This document shows, piece by piece, positions 1 to 6,125 of a stretch of DNA of 10,527 nt. The DNA is taken from assembly GCA_018333775.1 (NCBI GenBank), contig JAGXSO010000131.1, positions 1 to 10,527 on the forward strand. Reading direction: 5' to 3'. A model generated the notes under the pieces. That model saw nothing but the letters and a program-made list of their open reading frames with translations. It was not told the origin of the DNA and ran no database searches. Within the stretch, counting starts at the first letter, position 1. Every line of letters starts with the position of its first letter. Both the position numbers and the translations under genes were made by a program. Origin of the DNA: Truepera sp. Its GTDB lineage: Bacteria; Deinococcota; Deinococci; Deinococcales; Trueperaceae.

Positions 1-161
1 CCTCGAATAAGTCCTATGGCCAGTGGGGAGACGTTTTTCCCGATCCGGTTTTGGCCGTCGCGCTGCTCGACAGGTTGCTCCATCATGCCACCACCATCAA
101 TATCCGTGGCGAGTCCTATCGCCTCAAGCATCGGCGTGAGGCAGGGCTCACGACTGCCTAG
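1..161 (+). CDS. istB: IstB-like ATPase of an IS21-family insertion sequence, C-terminal fragment (cut by window edge)
   Basis: Reading frame starting at base 3 and ending in TAG at 159-161 gives 52 residues with no start inside the window, so the gene begins upstream. The fragment opens SNKSYGQWGDVFPDPVLAVA and continues with LLDRLLHHATTINIRGESYR. This is the characteristic C-terminal end of IstB, the AAA+ ATPase that assists the IS21 transposase IstA: an SNKS...W motif, the LLDRLLHH helix and the terminal NIRGESYRL stretch. The natural C-terminal position of the stop suggests this end of the gene is undamaged. Whether the rest (Walker motifs) and istA are intact cannot be told from this window. 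IS21-type terminal repeats follow it, which supports the assignment. Confidence 0.85.
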   Translation, partial: SNKSYGQWGDVFPDPVLAVALLDRLLHHATTINIRGESYRLKHRREAGLTTA

Positions 162-207
162 CTCAGGAATGGAGGTGATTATGCCGCCCTAAACTACCCG
201 CCAAAAG

Positions 208-251
208 TGTCAACTTCTAAACCGCCCGATCTGTCCAAAAATAAAACGCCC
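208..251 (+). repeat. Two imperfect 20-base direct repeats, IS21 terminal type
   Basis: Copy 1 is 208-227 (TGTCAACTTCTAAACCGCCC) and copy 2 is 232-251 (TGTCCAAAAATAAAACGCCC). They match at 14 of 20 positions with conserved TGTC at one end and CGCCC at the other, and are separated by 4 bases. Such tandem repeats near the end are the usual transposase-binding sites of IS21-family elements. The role here is inferred from position next to istB. Confidence 0.6.
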
Positions 252-257
252 TTGACA

Positions 258-1287
258 CAGAGCAAGCTGCAGGCATGGCAGCAGCAAAAGGTAAGTCTAG
301 AGCGGCTGCAAGGGCTGTTGGGGCGCGGTGTGGCCCTTGGCTTTGCGGTGGAGAAGTGGACAAGCCAGGGTCTTTGGATTATTAGCCGCGGCGACGGCCG
401 CTATCCCAAACGGCTCAAATAACTCCTGCGGAGTCGCGCCCCAGTACTCCTTTACGGCGTGGGAGATATAGCGCTGTTGGATCGAGGTGGTCTAGCCGTT
501 GTGGGATCGAGGGAGGCCGACGAAGCCGCGTCGCTGTTCACGAACACCCTTGCCGAACGGTGTGCTAAAGAGGGCATCACGGTGATTTCGGGGGATGCCA
601 AAGGGGTCGATCGCGAAGCGATGACAACCGCACTCGACACGGGCGGCACGGTAGTGGGCGTCTTGCCCGAAGGCGTTGCTAAGTATGAAGCGCGATTACC
701 GGCAACCGCTCCAGGAAGGCCGGTTGGTGTTGGTGTCCGACCTCTCTCCCGAGACTCCCTGGAGTGTGGCCAACGCCATGCATCGGAACAAGTATATCTA
801 TGCACTGAGCGACTGGGCCTGCGTTGTCGCATAGTCAACTGAGGGCGGAACCTGGGCAGGTGCGACCGAGAACTTAAAGCACGGCTGGGTGAAGCTTTTT
901 GTTCGCAACGACAGGCCTATGCTGCCCGGCAACCAGGTACTTCTGGAGCGCGGGGCTATTCCGCTTGATCGTGAGGTGTTCTCATCGAATACTTCACTCC
1001 AAGACCGCCTCGGCGCGGCGCAGTCCGGCGCTCTGTTTCACGAGACTCCAATGAAAAGCAATGGAGCGAACCGAGCCCAGCACCCTGAAACGTCTGCAAA
1101 AGAGGCTCCGTCACATAGAGATCTCTTTGAGATCGTTTGGCCATACGTGGCCGCTGCCCTCAGGGAGCCCAGAACGCCGGAGGAGCTGGCGAGCCTGTTC
1201 AACGTCAAGAAACTGCAGAAGGACGTCAGGAAATTGGGCAGGCCGGTTCGCTATGTGATTGATTCGCAGAGGTCATTGCCCTTATAG
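258..1287 (+). pseudogene. DprA-like DNA-processing protein, 5'-truncated and frame-disrupted
   Basis: Joining three segments restores one DprA-like protein. Segment 1 (to 422, frame of base 258) ends IISRGDGRYPKRLK, then TAA at 420-422. Reading on in the same frame gives APVLLYGVGD, LAVVGSREADEAA, ITVISGDAKGVDREAM and GGTVVGVL. These are the Rossmann-fold DprA motifs: GSR, the SG..KGVD loop and GG. A frameshift at about 675-690 moves to the next frame: EGRLVLVSDLSPETPWSVAN, MHRNKYIYALSDWACVVA. After TAG at 832-834 it continues GGTWAGATENLKHGWVKLFV and ends in a winged-helix-like tail closing RPVRYV near 1287. The N-terminal domain is missing, apparently replaced by the IS end, and the tail looks shortened. 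Two stops plus a frameshift make it non-functional. It resembles the DprA-like paralogues found in accessory islands more than housekeeping dprA, by inference. The start of homology is uncertain by some tens of bases. Confidence 0.8.
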
Positions 1288-1329
1288 GAATGCTCAGCGA
1301 TATTGGTGTTTTGCACGCCTCCTCAACGC

Positions 1330-1620
1330 ATGTACAGAATGCTCCCCGAGCTGCACAGCGAATGCTCGGTCGGCGCGGATCCGCTCCCGCCCGGTACTAG
1401 GTGTGGGGGATCAGCCCCGGCGGCCTGTACCGGTTAGAGGTCACCGTCGGCCCTGGCAGGGGGGTGCGGATCGTCAACCGGCCGCCGCCCTTTGACGCTG
1501 CTGGCGCCGATCTCCGCACGGCGCCAGCTCAACGACCTGTCCGACGAAATTGCCATGAAGCTCAGTATCCTCTACTACGCAGACGCTCGAGATGCCTTGC
1601 AAAAGGCGTTACTGGAGTGA
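1330..1620 (+). pseudogene. Remnant of a BrxL-like (BREX) Lon-type protease, C-terminal pieces
   Basis: Short pieces in shifting frames fit one family. MLPELHSE...DPLPPGT lies at about 1336-1398. GVGDQ lies at about 1400-1414 in the next frame. Then PGGLYRLEVTVGPGRGVRIV at about 1419-1478 is in the third frame. From about 1495 to the TGA at 1618-1620 reads LTLLAPISARRQLNDLSDEI and AMKLSILYYADARDALQKAL. Lon-like BREX proteins, as I recall them, have a PG..Y.vG....GLYR.EV..gPG.G stretch and a C-terminus ending in PISARRQL.DLSDE...K....FY.DARDAL.KAL. Most of the S16-like protease domain that should lie between the third and fourth pieces is missing, as is everything upstream. The family call is from memory of motifs and not a search; a different Lon-related ATPase is possible. 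Bases 1288-1330 contain nothing I recognise. Confidence 0.55.
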
Positions 1621-1630
1621 TATTAGCGGT

Positions 1631-1996
1631 CTACTTCGCCTCGTTTGCCACCAGTTCAATCAGCGCCTCTTGGATACCGTCGCCCCGGCGCGTCCCTAAC
1701 TTGTAGATGCGCGTGTAGCCTCCCGCCACGCTCTGATAGCGCGGCGCGATATCGTCCATCAGCTTGCGCACCACCACTTGATCGTGAATCTCGCGCAGCA
1801 CCAGGCGGCGCGCATGGAGGTCACCCCCTTTGGCGGTAGTGATCAGCTTTTCGACATAAGGACGGAGGCTCTTGGCCTTGGCCACAGTGGTCTTAATCCG
1901 ACCGTGACGGAGCAGCGCCGTCGCCTGCGCCCGCGCCAGGGCGGTGCGGTGACTGCTGCTGCGGCTGAGCTTCCGTCCGCTCCTCAAATGACGCAT
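1631..1996 (-). CDS. rplQ: 50S ribosomal protein L17
   Basis: Complete 121-residue L17 of the large subunit, where it sits near the exit-tunnel side of 23S rRNA. The N-terminus [20 protein letters not shown] is the family signature (MRH...KL.R...HR.AL), followed by the basic segment [15 protein letters not shown] at about 28-42. The C-terminal [20 protein letters not shown] is also typical. Start ATG 1994-1996 lies two bases after the rpoA stop; an AAGGAG Shine-Dalgarno lies in the last rpoA codons. It is the last gene of the operon. Its TAG (1631-1633) is only 10 bases from the end of the opposing BrxL-like relic, and no hairpin plus U-run terminator is visible behind it. Confidence 0.98.
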   Translation of the reverse strand: MRHLRSGRKLSRSSSHRTALARAQATALLRHGRIKTTVAKAKSLRPYVEKLITTAKGGDLHARRLVLREIHDQVVVRKLMDDIAPRYQSVAGGYTRIYKLGTRRGDGIQEALIELVANEAK

Positions 1997-1998
1997 AA

Positions 1999-2943
1999 CT
2001 ACTCCTTCTTGAGCACCAGCCCGCGGGAGGCTAGGCGCTCCTTAATCTCTTCAAGCGACTTATCCCCAACCCCCGCGACCTTCTTGAGGTCACGCTCCGA
2101 GAGGGCCAGGAGCGCGTTTACCGAATCGATCCCCTCTTCCTGCAACGAGTGCAACACCCGGCTAGACAGCTCCAGGCTCTCTAAGCTTACCAGCTCCGGC
2201 CGCTGGATCGGCGGTGCCGGCTCCTTGACGGGGATAGTGATGACCGGAACTTTTTCGACCTCAAGCTCTGCCCCATTGCCTGACAGGCTAAAGACGTTAA
2301 GTTGGGTGCGCAAGAGCTCCACCGCCTGGTCCAGCGCCTCACGCGGCTCGATGGAGCCATCAGTCCAGACTCGCAGCACCAACCGGTCAAGGTCGGTCTT
2401 CTGTCCTACGCGGGTATTTTCGACGCGGTAAGAGACCCGGCGGACCGGAGTAAAAACGGCATCCACCGGAATCGAGTTGATGCGGTCTTTGGTAGCGTGA
2501 ATCTCCGACGACACGTAGCCGACACCAGGCTCGACACGCACCTCCATCACCAGCTTGCCACCCTTGGCCAGCGTGGCGATGTGCAAGTCAGGATTAATGA
2601 TCTTGGCATCGGCAGGCACCTCGAAGTGCGCCGCAGTGACCTTGCCCGGCTTATCAACCCGCAGTGTCAGCGTAACCGGCTCCTGGTTGTAGAGCTTGAC
2701 CACCAGCTCTTTGAGGTTGAGGATGATCTGCATGACATCCTCCTTAACCCCGGTAATAGTTGAGAATTCATGCAACACATCCTCGATATAAACACTAGTA
2801 ACCGCCGTGCCTGGAATCGAGGAGAGCAAAATCCGACGCAGCGGGTTACCGAGGGTAACACCGTAGCCGCGGGCCAGCGGCTCGACCACAAACTCGCCGT
2901 ACTGCTCGCTGACCTTGGCTCTAAACTCAGGTTGAATCTGCAT
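1999..2943 (-). CDS. rpoA: DNA-directed RNA polymerase alpha subunit
   Basis: Complete 314-residue alpha subunit; its dimer nucleates assembly of beta and beta' and its C-terminal domain contacts UP elements and activators. The N-terminal domain (about 1-230) contains the dimerisation signature [20 protein letters not shown] (about 30-49) and [15 protein letters not shown], nearly identical to the Thermus protein as I recall it. A linker rich in Pro and Glu leads to the alpha-CTD (about 249-314). That domain has the helix-hairpin-helix core [14 protein letters not shown]. Only the extreme N-terminus ([14 protein letters not shown]) differs from family members. ATG 2941-2943 follows the rpsD stop by 6 bases with AGGT as a modest Shine-Dalgarno, and the rplQ ribosome-binding site lies in its last codons. 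Confidence 0.98.
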   Translation of the reverse strand: MQIQPEFRAKVSEQYGEFVVEPLARGYGVTLGNPLRRILLSSIPGTAVTSVYIEDVLHEFSTITGVKEDVMQIILNLKELVVKLYNQEPVTLTLRVDKPGKVTAAHFEVPADAKIINPDLHIATLAKGGKLVMEVRVEPGVGYVSSEIHATKDRINSIPVDAVFTPVRRVSYRVENTRVGQKTDLDRLVLRVWTDGSIEPREALDQAVELLRTQLNVFSLSGNGAELEVEKVPVITIPVKEPAPPIQRPELVSLESLELSSRVLHSLQEEGIDSVNALLALSERDLKKVAGVGDKSLEEIKERLASRGLVLKKE

Positions 2944-2949
2944 GGCTAC

Positions 2950-3579
2950 CTAGCGCGAGTAGTACTCGATGACCTGTAGTTCGTTGACCGGAACTACCAG
3001 GTCTTCGCGGGCAGGCGTGCGCAAGTACCGCCCCTTCATAGCATCGGCATCGAACTCGAGCCAGGGCGAGAGCTTGCGGCGGCGATTGGCCTCGACATTC
3101 TGGCGGATGAAGTCGAAGTTTTTGGCGTTGCCGGCCAAGCCGATCTCGCTGCCCGGCCTGACCTGATAGCTAGGGATATCAAGGCGCTCGCCGCTGACCG
3201 CAATATGGCCCTGATGGACTAGCTGCCTAGCCTGCGCCCGGCTGCTCGCTAGGCCCAAGCGGAACACCACGTTGTCCAGGCGGCTCTCCAGGAGAGCCAG
3301 AAAAGCCTCACCAGTAGCCTCTTTGTTGCGCACTGCAGCGGCAAAGAGGTTATGGAACTGGCGCTCACTCATCCCATAGATACGGCGCAACTTCTGCTTC
3401 TCGCGGAGGCGGATGCCGTAGTCGGAAAGCTTGCGGCCACGGCGCTGACCGTGTTGGCCGGGCGGATACGGGCGCTTTTCGATGGCGCATTTAGCGCTAT
3501 AGCAACGATCGCCCTTGAGGTAGAGCTTGGTACCCTCACGGCGGCACAGTTTACAAACGGGTCCGGTATATCTTGCCAT
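2950..3579 (-). CDS. rpsD: 30S ribosomal protein S4, zinc-site form
   Basis: Complete 209-residue S4, a primary 16S rRNA binder that nucleates the 5' domain of the small subunit. Residues Cys9, Cys12, Cys26 and Cys31 (C-x2-C-x13-C-x4-C) form the N-terminal metal-binding knot known from Thermus S4. A KRPYPPGQHGQRR segment follows. The S4 RNA-binding domain is centred on LLESRLDNVVFRLGLASSRA, continuing QARQLVHQGHI. The C-terminus NELQVIEYYSR is standard. ATG 3577-3579 has a strong TAAGGAG four bases upstream, whose TAA is the rpsK stop. The position between rpsK and rpoA matches E. coli and Thermus, and differs from Bacillus, where rpsD is unlinked. Confidence 0.98.
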   Translation of the reverse strand: MARYTGPVCKLCRREGTKLYLKGDRCYSAKCAIEKRPYPPGQHGQRRGRKLSDYGIRLREKQKLRRIYGMSERQFHNLFAAAVRNKEATGEAFLALLESRLDNVVFRLGLASSRAQARQLVHQGHIAVSGERLDIPSYQVRPGSEIGLAGNAKNFDFIRQNVEANRRRKLSPWLEFDADAMKGRYLRTPAREDLVVPVNELQVIEYYSR

Positions 3580-3587
3580 GAATCTCC

Positions 3588-3983
3588 TTAGGACAGACGC
3601 AGCCGCTTGCGCAGGCGGCAGCCGTTGTGCGGTACCGGCGTATCGTCGATGATCGAGCGAACATGCACACCGGTGGCCTGAATCGACCGGATGGCCTGTT
3701 CGCGGCCCGAGCCGGTGCCGCGCACAACGATATCGAGTTGGTTAAGGCCGAAGTTCTGCGCCTTGCGAGTAGCATCAGCCGCCGCAAGCTGGGCAGCATA
3801 CGGGGTCCCCTTCTTCGAACCCTTGTAGCCGATCGAGCCGGACGAGGACCAGGTGACGGTATTGCCCTCCATATCGGTAATGGTCACAATGGTGTTGTTA
3901 TAGCTGGCGTGGATGAAGGCTTTGCCCTCCGCCAGGTTGCGTTTGACGCGCTTTTTGGTCTTGCCTTTAACCGGTTTAGCCAT
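3588..3983 (-). CDS. rpsK: 30S ribosomal protein S11
   Basis: S11 of the small-subunit platform, 131 residues from the chosen start. Visible family motifs are the basic N-terminus [36 protein letters not shown], the [20 protein letters not shown] loop and [16 protein letters not shown]. The C-terminus [19 protein letters not shown] completes it. Two ATGs sit in tandem (3984-3986 and 3981-3983). I prefer the second because it gives the family-like MAK N-terminus and a better distance from the TAAGGGG ribosome-binding site. Use of the first would add one Met. The TAA stop doubles as part of the rpsD Shine-Dalgarno. Confidence 0.97.
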   Translation of the reverse strand: MAKPVKGKTKKRVKRNLAEGKAFIHASYNNTIVTITDMEGNTVTWSSSGSIGYKGSKKGTPYAAQLAAADATRKAQNFGLNQLDIVVRGTGSGREQAIRSIQATGVHVRSIIDDTPVPHNGCRLRKRLRLS

Positions 3984-3988
3984 CATGA

Positions 3989-3995
3989 CCCCTTA
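3989..3995 (-). promoter_or_regulatory. rpsK ribosome-binding site (TAAGGGG), overlapping the rpsM stop
   Basis: On the minus strand TAAGGGG begins with the rpsM TAA stop. The TAAGG core pairs with the 16S anti-Shine-Dalgarno and is 4 bases from the first ATG but 7 from the second. That spacing favours the second ATG as the rpsK start. The stop/ribosome-binding overlap suggests rpsM-rpsK translational coupling. Confidence 0.6.
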
Positions 3996-4373
3996 CTTCT
4001 TGGCGGCCTTCTTCTTGCCGGCCACGGTACGGCGCGGACCCTTGCGGGTACGGGCGTTGGTTTTGGTGGACTGACCACGAACCGGCAAGCTCCGGCGGTG
4101 GCGCAAGCCCCGGTAGCAGCCGATATCCATCAGGCGCTTGATGTTGAGCTGCACCTCGCGGCGCAGGTCTCCTTCAACCTGGTACTCTTTTTCAACGATG
4201 TCGCGCAGTTTGATCACTTCGTTCTCAGCCAGATCCTTGACCCGTGTATCCGGGTGCACTCCGGCCTTGGCCAGGATCGCTTGTGAGCGGGTGAGGCCGA
4301 TGCCGTAGATGTACGGCAGTGCGTGTTCAACACGCTTATTGCGCGGGAGGTCGATACCTGCAATGCGAGCCAT
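3993..4373 (-). CDS. rpsM: 30S ribosomal protein S13
   Basis: Complete 126-residue S13, a head protein of the small subunit that forms bridges to the large subunit and contacts P-site tRNA through its tail. The start [19 protein letters not shown] and [14 protein letters not shown] (helix-two-turn-helix) are characteristic. So are [20 protein letters not shown] and the basic C-terminal tail ending in [18 protein letters not shown] 4371-4373 is one base after the rpmJ TAG, so the two are certainly co-translated. That leaves no separate leader of the kind through which S4 controls the E. coli alpha operon at rpsM. Confidence 0.98.
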   Translation of the reverse strand: MARIAGIDLPRNKRVEHALPYIYGIGLTRSQAILAKAGVHPDTRVKDLAENEVIKLRDIVEKEYQVEGDLRREVQLNIKRLMDIGCYRGLRHRRSLPVRGQSTKTNARTRKGPRRTVAGKKKAAKK

Positions 4374-4374
4374 G

Positions 4375-4491
4375 CTAGCCCTGCCTTTGCTTATGCTTGG
4401 GATTCACCGCACAGATGACAAACACCTTGCCATGGCGGCGAATCACCTTGCACTTGTCGCAGATGGGTTTAACCGATGAGCGAACCTTCAT
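4375..4491 (-). CDS. rpmJ: 50S ribosomal protein L36 (38 residues, zinc-ribbon form)
   Basis: A short gene translating from ATG 4489-4491 to TAG 4375-4377. It begins [20 protein letters not shown] and continues [18 protein letters not shown]. It is L36, the smallest large-subunit protein. Cys11, Cys14, Cys27 and His33 form its C3H zinc ribbon, so this is the zinc-containing (C+) paralogue. At 38 residues it has the C-x5-H spacing of the E. coli protein; the Thermus protein, as I recall, is one residue shorter in this loop. The start has an AGGAG whose first base pair lies in the infA stop (TAGGAG). The gene sits 8 bases after infA and 1 base before rpsM, its canonical place. Confidence 0.96.
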   Translation of the reverse strand: MKVRSSVKPICDKCKVIRRHGKVFVICAVNPKHKQRQG

Positions 4492-4499
4492 AGCATCTC

Positions 4500-4781
4500 C
4501 TACTTACGGTAGACGATTCGACCCTTCTCCGGGTCATAGGTGCTGATCTCTAGCACCACCCGATCGCCGGGGAGAATCCGGATGTAGTGCCGCCGCATTT
4601 TGCCGCCCACATGGGCCAGTATCTGCGGTCCAGCATCGAGCTGAACCATAAACGTGGTGTTGGGCCGCGCCTCAAGTACCACCCCTTCAGCGCGGATCGT
4701 ATCTTGCGAAGTCTCCTCGGGGCGCTCGCGCTCGACATTAGGCGGACGACCCCTCCTGGCTCCCGGCTTCTTACGCGCCAT
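4500..4781 (-). CDS. infA: Translation initiation factor IF-1 with N-terminal extension
   Basis: 93-residue IF-1, which occupies the A site of the 30S subunit during initiation. The S1/OB-fold core runs from [20 protein letters not shown] (residue 27 on) through [20 protein letters not shown] to [11 protein letters not shown], clearly IF-1. Against the usual ~72 residues there are about 22 extra at the N-terminus: a basic, Pro-rich piece ([14 protein letters not shown]) then an acidic one ([10 protein letters not shown]). The extension looks real. AAGGAGG stands 5 bases before ATG 4779-4781, and no in-frame ATG, GTG or TTG exists between that ATG and the core. It overlaps map by 11 bases and its ribosome-binding site is inside map. 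Confidence 0.97.
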   Translation of the reverse strand: MARKKPGARRGRPPNVERERPEETSQDTIRAEGVVLEARPNTTFMVQLDAGPQILAHVGGKMRRHYIRILPGDRVVLEISTYDPEKGRIVYRK

Positions 4782-5565
4782 GCGCTCCTCCTTGCACCAC
4801 GATCCGGTGCGCCAGAGGACTGCCCGGCGCGGTCAGGACCTGCGGGCCGTCGCTGGTGATCGCAACGGTGTGCTCAAAATGCGCCGCCAGACTGCCGTCC
4901 GCAGTGGGCGCCGTCCAGCCGTCCTCCAGAATCGACACGCTAGTGCGCCGCTCCGTCACCATTGGCTCGATGGCCAAAACCAGGCCCGGGCGCAGGACAG
5001 GCCCTGTCCCGGCGCGACCGAAATTGGGGACCTCAGGGCTCTCGTGAAACTCCCGGCCGATGCCGTGTCCCACAAACTCCCGAACCACCCAAAAACCCGC
5101 CTTCTCAACGACGTTCTGGATGGCCGCGGAAACGTCGCCGAGTCGGTTACCGGCCTGGGCTGCAGCAATCCCGGCATATAGAGCGGCTTCGGTAACCGCA
5201 AGGAGCCGTCTGGCAGCAGGTGAAATGGCACCCACCGCATACGTCTTAGCCATGTCAGCGGCATAGCCCTGATAAAAGGTGCCGATGTCGATGGAAAGAA
5301 TATCACCCTGCTCAAGTGGCCGAAGGTCGGGAATGCCGTGAACTACCACCTCATTGCGAGAGGTACAGATGGCTGCAGGGAAACCTCGATACCCTTTGAA
5401 GGCCGGGGTGCCGCCCCGCGCTACGATAGCACGCTCTGTCACTGCGTTCAACTCGGCGGTGGTAACGCCAGGGCGGATGAGAGGCTCGATCGCCTCCAGT
5501 GCAGCGCGATTGATCTCGGCTGCCTGAATCATGAGCGCCAGCTCGGCGGGGCGCTTTAGGATCAA
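4771..5565 (-). CDS. map: Methionine aminopeptidase, type I
   Basis: Complete 264-residue type I enzyme that removes the initiator Met from nascent proteins. By comparison with the E. coli enzyme, the metal ligands are all present: Asp93 (SIDIG), Asp104 (AADMAKTY), His167 ([12 protein letters not shown]), Glu200 (AIEPM) and Glu231 (HFEHTV). Substrate-pocket His76 (VVVHGIP) and His174 are also present. The start is TTG 5563-5565, overlapping the adk TGA as TTGA, with GAGGT about 8 bases upstream. The resulting N-terminus [18 protein letters not shown] aligns with the family (I.LKS..EI..M..A), so the internal Met12 is not the start. The C-terminus is slightly longer than usual because it runs through the infA ribosome-binding site. 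Confidence 0.97.
   Translation of the reverse strand: MILKRPAELALMIQAAEINRAALEAIEPLIRPGVTTAELNAVTERAIVARGGTPAFKGYRGFPAAICTSRNEVVVHGIPDLRPLEQGDILSIDIGTFYQGYAADMAKTYAVGAISPAARRLLAVTEAALYAGIAAAQAGNRLGDVSAAIQNVVEKAGFWVVREFVGHGIGREFHESPEVPNFGRAGTGPVLRPGLVLAIEPMVTERRTSVSILEDGWTAPTADGSLAAHFEHTVAITSDGPQVLTAPGSPLAHRIVVQGGAHGA
4787..4793 (-). promoter_or_regulatory. infA Shine-Dalgarno (AAGGAGG) inside map
   Basis: On the minus strand AAGGAGG, almost the full anti-Shine-Dalgarno complement, lies 5 bases before the infA ATG and within the last codons of map. It fixes the infA start and so the N-terminal extension of IF-1. Among the ribosome-binding sites I checked in this window it is one of the strongest. 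Confidence 0.7.
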
Positions 5566-6125
5566 GGCAAGACCTCACTGATAACCGCTGTCACCTCGTC
5601 GATACTGGCGAGTCCGTTGACGCGGCGGAGCTTCCCTTGGGCCTGGTAGTAATCGATCAGTGGCTGGGTCTGTTCGGCATAGACGCGCATCCGGTTACGA
5701 ATAGTCGCCTCATTGTCATCGCTGCGCCCCTCTAGCGCCGCACGGCTCCGCAACCGCTTGATTAACTCAGCTTCATCGACCTCGAGCAGCACTGCTGCAC
5801 TCAGCGCCCCCCCTAGCTCAGCCAGGAGCTGATCAAGCGCCTCAGCCTGCGTGCGCGTGCGCGGAAACCCGTCTAGCAGCACGCGTAATGGGCGACGATT
5901 GAGTTCATCGCGCACCATGGCGATGATGATCTCATCAGGAACCAGCCCACCAGCATCCATGATCGCTTTGGCGCGCTGACCCAAGACCGTTCCGGCTCGC
6001 ACATTAGCGCGTAGCAGATCGCCGGTCGAAAGCTTAAACAGGCTGCGCCCCTGCGCCAGCCGGTCGGCCTGGGTCCCTTTGCCCGCCCCGGGCGGGCCCA
6101 TCAGCAAGATCACCTCATGGCTCAA
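5562..6125 (-). CDS. adk: Adenylate kinase, short-LID form
   Basis: Complete 187-residue cytosolic adenylate kinase (ATP + AMP to 2 ADP). The P-loop GPPGAGKGT is at 10-18, the NMP-binding STGDLLR at 33-39, and DGFPRT at 85-90. RAALEGRSDDNEATIRNR (129-146) leads straight from the LID-hinge arginines into the C-terminal part. There is thus no long LID and no zinc-cysteine LID, as in Thermus (186 residues as I recall). The start is TTG 6123-6125, overlapping the secY TGA as TTGA. It puts the P-loop at the normal distance, and no ATG lies between it and the P-loop except Met9, which would clip the first beta strand. Translation therefore probably depends on ribosomes finishing secY. A GC-rich inverted repeat (6081-6097) falls in the P-loop codons. 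Confidence 0.96.
   Translation of the reverse strand: MSHEVILLMGPPGAGKGTQADRLAQGRSLFKLSTGDLLRANVRAGTVLGQRAKAIMDAGGLVPDEIIIAMVRDELNRRPLRVLLDGFPRTRTQAEALDQLLAELGGALSAAVLLEVDEAELIKRLRSRAALEGRSDDNEATIRNRMRVYAEQTQPLIDYYQAQGKLRRVNGLASIDEVTAVISEVLP

Larger units (their letters stand above)
1..257 (+). mobile_element. IS21-family insertion sequence, right end
   Basis: The segment contains the istB 3' end and about 95 bases of non-coding DNA. Within the latter is a pair of imperfect 20-base direct repeats and a closing TTGACA (252-257) that is the inverse complement of TGTCAA at 208-213. IS21-family elements are known to carry several repeated sequences at each terminus, with TG...CA ends. I place the outer boundary at about 257-259, just where DprA-like coding sequence can begin. 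The left end is outside the window, so neither the target-site duplication nor the completeness of the element can be judged. Bases 162-207 hold nothing else I recognise. Confidence 0.6.

Noticed and set aside
207..422. A 71-codon plus-strand frame as an independent small gene
   Set aside because: Its first third is IS-end sequence and the rest is DprA-like sequence that continues past the TAA, so it is a piece of the pseudogene.
452..838. 128-codon minus-strand frame across the DprA-like region
   Set aside because: Opposite strand of clear DprA-like homology; Ser/Pro/Arg-rich translation without motifs.
1594..1607. GCCTT-GCAA-AAGGC inverted repeat as an intrinsic terminator behind rplQ
   Set aside because: Only 5 strong base pairs, no U-run on the minus-strand transcript, and it lies in the coding remnant of the BrxL-like relic.
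1778..2431. 217-codon plus-strand open frame opposite rplQ/rpoA
   Set aside because: Antisense shadow of rplQ and rpoA; low-complexity Ser/Arg-rich translation with no recognisable motifs.
3627..4286. 219-codon plus-strand open frame opposite rpsK/rpsM
   Set aside because: It lies antisense to two certain ribosomal genes in high-GC DNA, the translation resembles no family, and it is explained by codon bias of the real genes.
6081..6097. GC-rich 7-bp inverted repeat at the start of adk as a regulatory hairpin
   Set aside because: It falls exactly on the P-loop Gly/Pro/Ala codons, where GC-rich codon choice alone can make it; noted only.
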